DNA from: Watersipora subatra
Lineage: Eukaryota > Bryozoa > Gymnolaemata > Cheilostomatida > Watersiporidae
Assembly: GCF_963576615.1 (NCBI RefSeq)
Contig: NC_088717.1
Location: 25,261,344 to 25,325,343, forward strand
DNA length: 64,000 bases
Direction: 5' to 3'
Shown here piece by piece: positions 57,201-64,000 of the stretch. The translations under genes were made by a program, and so were the position numbers. How positions within the stretch are numbered: position 1 is the first letter of the stretch; each line of letters starts with the position of its first letter. The notes beneath the pieces were generated by a model. It was not told the DNA's origin. It saw only the letters and a program-made list of their open reading frames with translations, and searched no databases.

Positions 57201-60010
57201 GTGTCACAGCTTGTGGTTGTGAGAAAGGCTCTTTATGTTTAGTAGCTTTTAGGGCATTTCTTCTCTGGCCATGTCTAGAGTTGAAATCTCTTGATATCTT
57301 GTTTCTTTGCCATTTCTTCAGCAATTTTTGAGAATCAGTTGTTGCCATGATTGCATTTTGTTGCAAGATTAACTTGGTAGATTTGGCTCAATGGTTCCAG
57401 AGTACTTAAGCCTAGCCCAATTCCTCTGGACATGTGTTGTAGAGCTCCAACCTGTTCTCACTTTGTATCAAGAAATGTGCATATTTTTACACAAGAAAAG
57501 TGTTGTTCTGCCAGGCTGTCACCTCATAGCAGGGCATCACAAACGTTGCTGCAAGTTTGGAGCTGTCCTCCCTTTGCCACCTTTAAGTCACCATCTCCAT
57601 TAAACCTTCTGGTGCGTACAGAGGGCTGCTTGCGGTTTTCTAGTTTAATTGCATCTTTTAGCTTCATTCATGTGCAAACTAGCACTCGGTAAGGAAGGTA
57701 AAGATTTCAAGTTGGGCCCGCAGCCTTAAGGTTGGTTCACACTATATTGTCGTAAGTCAGCGTTTTTCTTTTGGCGTTAACTGTCGCTTATGTGAACTTT
57801 GGACCGAAGTCATCGATGAAGCATTGCTGATACGTCTAGAAAAGTTTGCAGTTGTCAAACTTTCTTGACACTTCACCAACTGTCGACAACTGTCGTTCAA
57901 ATGCAAACCATTTCGGCGATGGCAGTTCCCAATTGGGACTAGCATGATTTATTCATATCCTTTTATGATAGTGGCTACAGGACTAGTATTTTTTCGGAAA
58001 AATTTCAATAGAAAAATGAAAACACTGTGTCATGGATTTGTGATAGGGCGAATATGATTATCATCAGCGATCAGCAAAGTATTGTGGCATCAACAATGAA
58101 ATATGGCGATATAGCATTAACCAACCTGTTGCTTTTGGTTTAAAGTGAGCGCTCTTTCAGTCTCATTGACCACCTGGTGCAGTGTATTCTAATTGGCCTT
58201 CATCAGCTAGAAAAGGCAGACTCCCATTTTATCCCTTTGGTCAGCAACAGTGCCATAATAGCCTGGAGATGATAGGAACTGATGTGAGACTTGATCATCC
58301 TCTATGGTTGCCTTAGTTCTCATCATTTGGCTTTTGAGTTGATCCGACTTATCGGTGAGAGTTCGCTCCGGCAATCATATGTCCCAGAACCTAACATCTG
58401 ATGCGCTTGCAAACTTTAGTGACACAGCTTCTGATATGGTCAGAGCATTTTGTCATCTGATAAATAGTCTATAAGTATCAACACCCATTTGTTGCCAAGT
58501 GGGTGGGCAGAAAGAGGGCCAACAAAATTGACATCCAACTGTTTGCTAACCTGTTGGCATACATCCTTTGCATGTGGCCAGCCATCCTGTTTGCACCGTA
58601 CATACCGGTCTGGCAAATCTCACAATCTTTGACTAGTTACCATCAGGCCAGGTTAATACTATGTTGGTAAGATATGGCTAGCTATCCTTGCCACACCAGA
58701 GTGTGCCAGGGCATGTTTTGTTCCATAATGGATTCCAATGGCGTGAGTCGTCACAATTCATACCACTTTGGTAACACGCTTTCTAAGAGCCTTCAGAAGG
58801 TTGTTGGTGCAGAGGTTAATTCAAATAAAAGAACATTCCACTTTCACAGGCTGGAGAAAGTTGCAAAGCCAAATTTTCTTGTTTTTTCCAAAGAAGCTTT
58901 TCAGTGGACAACAACTAGGACCACCAAGCTGAACAGTTCACTGCCAGACGGCTAGTCCAGATTTTGATCTATCGAGGAAAAAGGGAAAAATTACTTTTTA
59001 GAATTGCACTAAACACTGAAAATTTATGCAAACATGTCACCGTTTTGTGAAATAGCGATCATTTCTTTTGTTGCATCTCAGTTGGTTCCAGCTGGTTGCC
59101 AACAAATGCCCTATTGGCCCTGCTTGCCCAACAAGAAACAGTTATCTTTCTAATAGCTCAAAATAGTACTAGTTTTGCTTATCGGTTGACAGTAAACGAG
59201 CATTTTTGTTTGGTCCGGAGTCAATGCGTCTTTCACAACTGCATTCACCTGGCTCTGTAACCAGTTTTCACGTTGATTAGGGTAGACCTGCAAATCTTTT
59301 GGCCATTCAAGTCACCGACTTCAAAAACTCTTAGAAGCACTAGTGAGCCATCAGGAATGGCATCACTAGGATGGTTTCATTGCTGATGCAGCTTACCACA
59401 AGGCATTTTTCTGTTTCAACATTTCTTAACCAAAGGCATTTGAAATAATAAAAAAGAGCAACCGAGTGCCATCAGCCAACATACTATGGCAACTACAGTG
59501 TACTCACTTTTAAATGACCACTCACTACCATGGGAAGTAGGTCGAAAACTTGCTTTCTCAACAGGTTGGTAGTAAAACCTGTGTTTAACTGTGACCAAAT
59601 AAGTTTAATTCATAATGATTTTGTTACAATTTTTTTTATTAAATGTGTTTTGTTTAAACTGGTGTTTTTTATAGGTTAAAAATGTTTTTATAAAGCTATT
59701 AACACCCTTTGCTCATAGTGTATATATATTACGTGGAAAATTAAGGATGCCAAAATGCATTGTTCAACCGTGGCATCCCTAATGTTAGTAATTGTAAATG
59801 CATTCTTATCACCAAATTATGAGGCTTTGCAACTTTTTAAACAGCCTTCTTCTTGTGCGTGATGTCTGGGGAACAGAAAGCTGGATTGGTAATTGGAGCG
59901 AGCATTCACCTGCTTGGAATGATGTTCTTCCTGAGTTACGACCAGCAAATGGAATCGGTGATGCACAAGCCGGAATTTTCTGGATTTCTATGGAAGACTT
60001 TATAAAGCAA
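26537..60010 (+). CDS. Calpain-15/SOLH-like cysteine protease gene (nine exons, 3' end not found)
   Basis: Exons: 26,537-26,629; 28,300-28,492; 34,385-34,442; 36,645-36,750; 44,609-44,811; 51,264-51,447; 54,539-54,680; 55,639-55,828; 59,845-60,010. They total 1,335 nt in one open frame of 445 residues, and all splice phases agree (0,1,2,0,2,0,1,2,0). Residues 1-31 are acidic. RanBP2-type fingers are C47/C50/C61/C64 and W85-C87-C90-C101-C104. The calpain core starts at ~155 (FADLQFPP); Cys217 is in QGEIGNCW, His376 in PGHAYTV. The third triad position is Asp396 (RDVWG) where calpains have Asn. N-terminal zinc fingers before the protease core are the hallmark of calpain-15 (SOLH, Drosophila CalpD), a cytosolic calpain without EF-hands. 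Known members continue with a SOLH-type domain; I could not place those exons after 60,010. Gene identity is strong. Whether it is active is open because of Asp396 and the weak exon 9 donor. Confidence 0.88.
26630..28299. other. Intron 1
   Basis: GTAAGT ... TTTTCAG. It contains a LINE RT C-terminal fragment (27,000-27,400, - strand) and a pair of direct repeats near 27,619-27,660 and 27,699-27,745 (gtaatgctggcaagataaac / gtaatgctgtcaagataaac). Degenerate repeats around acttactttagcataag lie at 28,110-28,230. Confidence 0.6.
27000..27400 (-). pseudogene. LINE (CR1/jockey-type) reverse transcriptase C-terminal fragment
   Basis: The - strand frame 27,118-27,378 has [20 protein letters not shown], then [29 protein letters not shown] and YLFNFNG before a TAA. 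This layout (yK..hglcP.fl; R......T; fn.LP..ir....s..fK..l..yl) is usual for the end of the RT ORF of many CR1/jockey-like LINEs. The stop is followed by a short 3' UTR with ccaataaag. Only the last ~90 residues are present. Confidence 0.62.
28300..28492 (+). CDS. Calpain-15-like exon 2 (RanBP2 zinc finger)
   Basis: Acceptor ttttcag at 28,299; 193 nt; donor G|GTAAGT, phase 1. It encodes the first zinc finger, [18 protein letters not shown] (CX2CX10CX2C), and the first half of the second ([13 protein letters not shown]), which exon 3 completes. RanBP2-type fingers bind ubiquitin or RNA in other proteins; the partner here is unknown. Confidence 0.9.
28900..30650 (-). mobile_element. Decayed Ty3/gypsy-like element
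   Basis: A GC-richer patch inside intron 2. At ~30,309-30,358 the - strand reads [18 protein letters not shown], the C-terminal motif of a gypsy protease and close to AILGMPFLISHKCETEF of the element at 12.7-13.5 kb. The underlying DNA (gagccatcaggaatggcat) recurs at ~59,345-59,365 in another decayed copy. Other domains are too eroded to name. Boundaries are approximate and no LTR was identified. Confidence 0.6.
31425..31495 (+). repeat. tRNA-like (SINE-type) segment
   Basis: tagcctaattggta resembles a pol III A box and, about 35 bases on, gaggtcaattcttc resembles a degraded B box. Intervening acctggtgaatgagaggttctg has the spacing of a tRNA body. It does not fold as a clean tRNA, so a tRNA-derived SINE remnant is the best reading. 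Confidence 0.35.
31860..32140. repeat. Degenerate minisatellite (~70-100 bp unit)
   Basis: Blocks of the form gca(t/c)cagc ... agcatcatt ... aataagtgac(t/c)agg recur three to four times (31,862, ~31,970, ~32,040, ~32,108), each with substitutions. Non-coding. Confidence 0.65.
33335..34157. mobile_element. Non-autonomous TIR DNA element
   Basis: The left end cctaaagcctctatttaaat and the inverse of the right end attaaaatagaggttttacg match at most positions. Short subterminal motifs of the form att(t)gaacgcc recur just inside. No transposase frame lies between. A TA-type target duplication is possible but unclear. A similar subterminal block occurs at 16,550-16,595. Confidence 0.6.
34385..34442 (+). 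CDS. Calpain-15-like exon 3 (end of second zinc finger)
   Basis: 58 nt after tttttag, donor AA|GTAAGA, phase 2. The peptide [19 protein letters not shown] completes the second RanBP2 finger (W-x-C-x2-C...N...C-x2-C) with Cys101 and Cys104. It is too short to be found as an ORF alone; the finger spacing and phases fix it. Confidence 0.87.
34443..36644. other. Intron 3
   Basis: AT-rich, 2.2 kb. I see no transposon protein, tandem repeat or exon in it. Confidence 0.5.
36645..36750 (+). CDS. Calpain-15-like exon 4 (linker)
   Basis: Acceptor acctcag, 106 nt, donor AAG|GTAAAT, phase 0. It encodes a Lys/Gln/Glu-rich linker ([20 protein letters not shown]) between the zinc fingers and the protease core, probably helical. 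There is no domain signature; it is assigned by open frame, phase fit on both sides and splice sites. Confidence 0.65.
38311..38416. repeat. (TA)n microsatellite
   Basis: About 50 uninterrupted TA units, then a short atagatatagat tail. Unlike the arrays at 5.5 and 54 kb it has no hairpin beside it. Confidence 0.95.
38990..42960 (+). mobile_element. Decayed Ty3/gypsy element in intron 4
   Basis: A GC-richer 4-kb block. On the + strand [15 protein letters not shown] (~39,020-39,062) and [19 protein letters not shown] (~39,211-39,267) match the end of gypsy [26 protein letters not shown] (~39,530-39,620), preceded by [10 protein letters not shown], matches RNase H of the element at 11.0-11.4 kb. 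Stops are frequent. An imperfect inverted repeat lies at 39,691-39,751 (ggagggaggta ... tacctccctcc). No LTR pair was identified and the 3' part is unassigned. Confidence 0.75.
42961..44600. other. AT-rich intronic sequence
   Basis: Loose repeats of ggtatttta/aggtatttacc occur at 42,980-43,165. The - strand tRNA-like segment noted for intron 4 is at 43,880-43,960. No exon recognised. Confidence 0.4.
44609..44811 (+). CDS. Calpain-15-like exon 5 (catalytic Cys)
   Basis: Acceptor ttgctag, 203 nt, donor TG|GTAATG, phase 2. It encodes [20 protein letters not shown], then [12 protein letters not shown] and [13 protein letters not shown]. The nucleophilic Cys217 sits in GNCW, directly before the exon end, equivalent to QGxLGDCW in classical calpains. 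Clear start of calpain core domain 2a. Confidence 0.95.
45690..46420. repeat. (ACT)n-type compound microsatellite
   Basis: About 730 bases of actactacactac-type repeats with aat, gct, att and act variants, read as ctacactac or, in one frame, TTTLLHYY-like peptides. The 87-codon frame inside is an artefact. Confidence 0.95.
47925..49313. mobile_element. Nested TIR element, level 2
   Basis: The ends ctgggggtcctaccaca (left) and the inverse of catgggaggacccccag (right) are inverted repeats. They are followed inward on both sides by gtcgtcagaat/attctgacgac-type sequence and short tandem copies of gtcgtcacttttaaaatcact (47,955-48,025). TA lies on both outer sides. Non-autonomous. Confidence 0.75.
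48463..49185. mobile_element. Nested TIR element, level 3, 7-bp TSD
   Basis: The left end cggtacggcaacacgtaac and the inverse of the right end gttacgtgcagccgtacct are inverted repeats that extend ~100 bp imperfectly (ccgttggttc, atcacgaaa, cagaatta). The 7-mer ttagtaa flanks both ends (48,456-48,462; 49,186-49,192), or 8 bp with one mismatch, suggesting hAT. An internal small palindrome is at ~48,538-48,577. Confidence 0.78.
51264..51447 (+). CDS. Calpain-15-like exon 6
   Basis: Acceptor catttgaag|G, 184 nt, donor GAG|GTGAGT, phase 0. Using this acceptor the first base completes Trp218 of GNCW and gives [20 protein letters not shown], then [20 protein letters not shown]. The nearby cag acceptors put a stop in frame, so the less typical gaag acceptor is preferred. 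The spacing from GNCW to ADKPEL equals that in calpain-15. Confidence 0.9.
53844..53928. repeat. (TA)n microsatellite, left of hairpin
   Basis: TA repeat with a few gt/gaat/acgt interruptions at its right side. It is separated by ~100 bases from the hairpin at 54,027-54,070. Confidence 0.95.
54027..54070. repeat. Perfect 19-bp hairpin between (TA)n arrays
   Basis: Arms gcagtatgaacagtctctt (54,027-54,045) and its inverse (54,052-54,070) enclose the loop tcatgc. The sequence before it (tttcatattgccatgcaata and atcatcaga, ~53,987-54,015) resembles the stem of the 5.6-kb hairpin. Confidence 0.88.
54081..54273. repeat. (TA)n microsatellite, right of hairpin
   Basis: TA repeat interspersed with gtat/gaat steps, then a pure run at the right end. 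The Tyr/Ile frames across it are artefacts. Confidence 0.95.
54539..54680 (+). CDS. Calpain-15-like exon 7
   Basis: Acceptor cctttag, 142 nt, donor G|GTTAGT, phase 1. [20 protein letters not shown] then [14 protein letters not shown] and ILTGYPVT. This is the helix-rich region of the calpain core in which classical members read LWxxLlEKAyAKl.GsYeal..G....al..lTG. Confidence 0.94.
54681..55638. other. Intron 7
   Basis: A GT-rich microsatellite lies at 54,749-54,793 (gtgtgcgtgtgtgcatgcgt). The rest is AT-rich without features. Confidence 0.55.
55639..55828 (+). CDS. Calpain-15-like exon 8 (catalytic His)
   Basis: Acceptor tttaacag, 190 nt, donor GA|GTACGT, phase 2. It encodes [20 protein letters not shown], then [18 protein letters not shown]. 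His376 lies in GHAYTV, equivalent to GHAYSV. The exon is assumed to end at GTACGT, because the split codon GA|C and the continuation LLLVRDVWG then fit exon 9 and the usual His-to-Asn spacing. Confidence 0.9.
55829..59844. other. Intron 8 (4.0 kb)
   Basis: The first kilobase is AT-rich. About 56,880-59,640 is a decayed gypsy element on the - strand. A block at 57,731-57,940 (ggttggttcacactatattg, then inverted short motifs) looks like the end of a small TIR element. Confidence 0.55.
56880..59640 (-). mobile_element. Decayed Ty3/gypsy element in intron 8
   Basis: On the - strand at ~58,455-58,552 the run [20 protein letters not shown] then [10 protein letters not shown] matches the first half of a gypsy integrase core (compare LAVDLVGPMPETERGNKWIL at 10.3 kb). 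Upstream [11 protein letters not shown] and CEICQT-like remnants mark the zinc-binding part (~58,580-58,730). At ~59,345-59,375 MPFLMAH marks the protease. Many stops; no LTR pair was identified. Confidence 0.72.
59845..60010 (+). CDS. Calpain-15-like exon 9 (Asp at the triad Asn position)
   Basis: Acceptor ttttaaacag, 166 nt, donor CAA|GTATTC, phase 0. It encodes [20 protein letters not shown], then [25 protein letters not shown] corresponds to RNPWG of calpains; codon GAT (Asp396) replaces AAT. The donor is weak, whereas the homologous exon at 1,968-2,133 has GTATGT. Whether transcripts use this donor or read on to the TAG a few codons later (CAAGTATTCTAG) cannot be told from DNA alone. Confidence 0.9.
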
Positions 60011-60501
60011 GTATTCTAGTTCAAACATACATTTAATGCGCTAGTTACCTTGCTGTTCTGTTAGGTTTTTTAAAACTAATGTACAAGTTTTGATTGATTA
60101 GATTAACTTATTTGAGATCAAAACAAAATATTATTTTGTCTCATATTTGTACACTGTAGAAAAACATTTTTTTAAAACAGTAAGAAACTAGATAAGGTTT
60201 GTTAAAATATTGCACACACAACTACAGCAAAATAGTAGTTGCACTAAGCTGGTTCTGGTTGTTTGAACTAGAAATAATTCTAACCAGCTTTTCTTAAAAA
60301 TTAATTCAATGCAATTTGTATACATGTTTGTGTTACTGGGAGTTGGAATATTTGTCAATCTTTGTTCTCTCTCCCAGATCGTGATATAAACTAGTGTGAG
60401 TTCATTCTACTCACTATTATGTGCTTAGTGCTTCTCATCAATCTTGTTTGAGGACTTATGTCAAATTGTATTTTTATCTTATTAAGGAGCAAACGGTTCA
60501 T
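60011..60501. other. AT-rich sequence after exon 9
   Basis: The first ~35 bases resemble the sequence following the - strand exon copy at 1,967 and below. No further exon was recognised in this stretch. Confidence 0.4.
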
Positions 60502-60693
60502 TGCAACTCTACCAGTCAAACAACTATCAACCAAAAATTGACAAAAAATGCAACAATATGCAAAAAAGTTAGCAAATAGTTGAGGTTGTATTTTTAGTAC
60601 AAAAAACAACCTCAACTATTTGCTAACTTTTTTGCATATTGTTGCATTTTTTGTCAATTTTTGGTTGATAGTTGTTTGACTGGTAGAGTTGCA
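60502..60693. repeat. Perfect 88-bp inverted repeat
   Basis: The left arm 60,502-60,589 (tgcaactctaccagtcaaac...) and right arm 60,606-60,693 are exact reverse complements over all 88 positions, with a 16-base spacer (atttttagtacaaaaa). There are no TIR ends, ORF or target duplication typical of a named transposon. Just outside, the spacer-containing sequence gtatttttagtacaaaaaa recurs at ~60,728-60,746, and accagtcaaacaact (arm) recurs at 60,693-60,707. Confidence 0.97.
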
Positions 60694-60746
60694 CCAGTCA
60701 AACAACTGGTGTAACAACTTTCAACCTTGTATTTTTAGTACAAAAA

Positions 60747-62560
60747 ATACCCAGCACAACAAATTAGTAGCACTAAGTTCCGGAATCCAGCAGTTAAACA
60801 ATTTCCTGTATAAACCTCCATCAAGAAACATTGTTAAATCACTAAGTTCGTTGTCTGTAAAAATGAATTGATCTTCTGTGTAACAGTTTTTCATGGGAAC
60901 ATAAAGACTAATCCAACTTGAAACTATGATAGCTACCTAATACCAAATTTTATCTGTCAGAAAAGGTCTATGATAGCAGAGTGAATCCGTTGTTTTCATA
61001 AACATTACCTTTACTTGTGAAACTACAAATCAATTATACAGTATTTTTATATGTCAGCTCAGATAAAACGAACTCACATATTATTGCTAAATGCTGTAGA
61101 ACGGTTGCCCAACAACATCAGTACTTGCTACAGTTTTCATAGCACACTAAGTACTAAAACGTGTTGTGACCTTCACAGCCCAAGTTGAACTTTTCAATCT
61201 TTCAATTTAGCATAAAACTTATTCATTGTGTGCCTATATTGTAGATAAAAATGACTGACTCCTTTGCAGCACTTTACCCATATCAGAATTACTTGTATTG
61301 GCTGTGAGCAGATTCATATATTCATATTTATGAGATACACAACAATATATATAGAGGAGGCACAAACGTGCTTCTGTTGCCTTGCTGTCAACTTCTCTCT
61401 TTTATATGCTGTTGGTGAAGCAAGCTCCGCCTTCTGTCGCAAACTGTGCAGTCATTCCATTAGTTTGTCTGTACCAAACTGCACGATAAATTAGCAAAAT
61501 TATATGGTCAAGCTGGCTCGAGCACAGGCAGGCTGGCTCCCATCACACAATAACCTTTTGGCGGCATTATTCTCTAATCGTAACTTTAGTAGCAGTTAAG
61601 CAATAGTCTGCAGCAGTTTGCCTTGTGAAAGCTCCAGCTGTAGCTTAGTTTCTTTCAACCTTTAGAAAGTTTTTTTGCAGGACTGCAACAGGGCAAAGTT
61701 TAGTACAATCACAGTAACGTCGGTATAGCAAAAGGGTACACCTCTAAAATATAGCCAGGGTGGTCTCCCCCAGTTTGTATGACCTTCCATTTTTATTGGC
61801 GGGAGCATGTGGAGAAGGCTGATTATAGGGATCATTTTCTATATCCACTGACTATGTTGAGCATACTAATGAACCAGCTGTCAGATAATCCCTTTAGGAT
61901 ATTATTTATCTAAAGAAGAGATTGACATCCTGCTGGTTAATGAGGTTTAATTGCTGGTATTCAGGGGAGAATCGCTACTTTTGGTCATCTTTGGAACAGC
62001 ACCACCGTCAAACTAAAGGGTCTACCAGCAGGCGTGAGGAGACAATTTTTCATCAGGTCTTTTTTTCCTTCTGTTTTCGCTTCTCTTTTTGAAGCAGACT
62101 GGAGGAAGCTGCCATCGAATGTAAATGGGATGTTACTTTCATGTCCTGTCTACCCATGCTGAAAATAGTACTGTACCAAGTCAGTAGATTTGTTATGCTC
62201 TCTTCCTGGCCTCACTTTTGGCAAATTGAAAATGCAGCCTGTAACATAGTTTTCAGGTATGTGAGCTCACTTCTCTTTGATGTCCTTTTGCATGTAATAG
62301 GCAACTGTTGCTTTCATCAGTTTTACTCCATTGTTTCTTTATGTTTCCTTGGCTTCCTTCATTTGGTGCATTATTTTTTGGTATGTCTATTGTAACAGTA
62401 CCTTTAGCAAGTGGCAAGCTTTTGTTGAGTAATTTAGTTGGAAAGATCGTGTTGTACCTAAAGCCTCTCAACTTTGATTGCATCTCACTTGCTACCTGTA
62501 TATGGCTTGGCTTCTCATCTTGTCAAGCCAAATACAGGTGACATGAGGGTGTCATCAAAA
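60747..62560. other. Non-coding stretch before the decayed gypsy gag
   Basis: AT-rich to ~61,495, then GC-richer from ~61,500. The latter may be the leader or LTR region of the gypsy element whose gag begins near 62,575. Frames such as 62,141-62,395 have no recognisable domain. Confidence 0.4.
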
Positions 62561-64000
62561 AATTTTCTCAGAAAATGGCAGACACTCCTAAAATCACTTG
62601 AATGGATGGCAAACAAGTCTGACAACAACACCGACCCAAGCATCAACTAGCTGGTGGAGGGCTTAAAACGAGTCATGATGGTGCTCTGCTACCAGCTCAG
62701 CCACACCATTTCAAGGTGTTTGGGTATACCAAAACTAAGCATGTTGAGTACTCCATCAAGCTGTTCTAAAAAGTAGCTTATGTGAACCACTAGATAGAGC
62801 AAACAAATCTACTACACTTAGGAAAATGACTAAAGTACTAGGCTGAGGATTGCGCATGAGCCAGAAAAAAAATGGATAGCTGTGTATGATACATCAAGTG
62901 AAGGGTTTAGACTCTCCACTTAACAAGCAACAAGCTGAATCAATACGCTGAAATGAAAAAAATAGTTACACTTCAAAAACATGCTATGGAAGTGGTGAGT
63001 TTAGTCTGTATCACACACAAAGACCTCCCTAACTCTAGCCAAGACAACACATTGGTAAAGGCTCTTTGCTCTTTGCTCAGTCACCCCACTCCGTAAAGAA
63101 AGCTTCTGGCCATGCCCACACTCGGACTGGAGGTCGCAGTTAGGGGGGAGGGGTAAATTTTTTCCAGATACAGAGATAAGAACGCCAGCCTATTGGCACT
63201 ACAATCAGAATGGTAGAATAAGGGCTACCAAACACCGTAAGGACTGCAGAAACATATATTATTTGCCAGCATGTCTAGCTGATCCAACAGCTCTCCCACC
63301 AAGTGGACCAGATTTAGGAGCAAGCCCACCCCAAAAAAGAAAATAGCTCTCAGGCCACCTTTTGTTGGATATGTTGTGGCCAAGTGCACATCCATAAGGA
63401 TTGCCCAGCACCAGGAAGCAAGCTCAGGGAAATGGCAGAAGGCTACAACAGTATTTACATGTATTTCCAGTTACTGGCTGTACTGACGCCTTCATTCTCG
63501 AGAAAAGAGACAAGGTCATATGGAGCCCAGAGGAAGTCGACAGGTGGCGCCAACCAGCAAAAACTGAACAGAAAGAATATACCATACATGATGCACCAGA
63601 AGAGGCACAGATTTACAACTAGTCTTTAAATGAAACAAATGTCACCCTAACCATGAAACACCAATTTGCTAACGTTCTTATTCTGACTGCAAGCAGCAAG
63701 GGCATAAGCCAAAACAAAAAGAATGAAATATTCAATCATTCTCTACAAGCCTCCAAACATACAAAACATTTGAGCCTCTCTTTCTCAGCAGAAACAGTTG
63801 GAACACTGCTGCAAAAGTGGCAGAACTGACTCTCCCGATTTAAAAAGTTGAGTCACCGGGACTCTATGGTCAAACTTGGACCAAAAGAGACTTGCCGGAA
63901 GGACATCTCTTGACTGCAGATTCAAGAAATGCTCAATATTATAGAAACATAAAAAACCCAGCCATAAGTCAGGGTTTGATCCAACCCCATTCCACTAGTT
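62561..64000 (+). pseudogene. Decayed Ty3/gypsy gag (runs off the window)
   Basis: From an ATG at 62,575 the + strand shows, through stops, FKVFGYTKTKHVEYSIKLF and NH.IEQTNLLHLGKMTKVLG, which parallel FKAPEYEGGSDVETFIR and SALLHIRGRL of the 14-kb gag. KLLAMPTLGLEVAVR (~63,100-63,145) parallels HLLAVPIPTLEVAVKV. An intact CX2CX4HX4C zinc knuckle, CWICCGQVHIHKDC, lies at ~63,367-63,408, in contrast to the broken one at 13.8 kb. It is the same gypsy lineage, opposite strand, and more diverged. The rest of the element would lie beyond 64,000. Confidence 0.8.

Noticed and set aside
57731-57945. Complete small TIR transposon starting ggttggttcacac
   Set aside because: Only one end is convincing; the opposite TIR and a target duplication were not found.
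1-64000. CRISPR array or bacterial defence system
   Set aside because: No regularly spaced direct repeats with unique spacers; the DNA is clearly eukaryotic with introns and retroelements.

Overview
The window looks like AT-rich nuclear DNA of an invertebrate animal. It has spliced genes with long introns, (TA)n arrays, and nested DNA transposons, LTR retrotransposons and RLE-type LINEs. The transposable-element mix and the calpain-15-like gene fit a marine lophotrochozoan such as a mollusc, but this is inference from general family knowledge. No tRNA or rRNA gene, CRISPR array, prokaryotic operon or viral genome was seen.

The only cellular gene I can support is a calpain-15/SOLH-like cysteine protease on the + strand. 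Nine exons between 26,537 and 60,010 join in a continuous reading frame: the exons sum to 1,335 nt, all splice phases agree, and they encode 445 residues. The order is an acidic N-terminus, two RanBP2-type zinc fingers, then the calpain core with Cys217 (QGEIGNCW) and His376 (PGHAYTV). The third catalytic position reads RDVWG, so the expected Asn is Asp396. The 3' part of the gene was not recognised. A second copy of exon 9, with identical length and splice phase but keeping Asn (RNVWG), lies alone on the - strand at 1,968-2,133.

Layout. 1-5.8 kb: AT-rich DNA with the isolated calpain exon, a 15-bp tandem array between two copies of a ~200-bp repeat, a Helitron helicase remnant, (TA)n and a long hairpin. 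5.8-16.5 kb: an RLE (R2-like) LINE fragment split by a full-length but inactivated Ty3/gypsy element (6,164-15,493) that has both LTRs, a PBS matching tRNA-Leu, a PPT and an extra 3' ORF region. 16.5-19.3 kb: non-coding. 19.3-22.8 kb: a complete but mutated ZBED5-like hAT element with perfect 8-bp target duplications, carrying a nested TIR element that itself holds a long inverted repeat. 23.6-24.9 kb: a second hAT fragment with a 5'-truncated copy of the same R2-like LINE. 26.5-60 kb: the calpain gene, whose introns hold at least three decayed gypsy elements, a nested hAT-type stack (47.5-49.4 kb), triplet and TA microsatellites and minisatellites. 60-64 kb: a perfect 88-bp inverted repeat, then the gag part of another decayed gypsy element on the + strand that runs out of the window.

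Most of the sequence is therefore transposon debris in and around one long protease gene. The points most worth following are the Asn-to-Asp change in the calpain triad with its Asn-bearing exon paralogue, the undamaged 88-bp palindrome, the nested insertions with readable target duplications, and the additional 3' ORF of the gypsy element.
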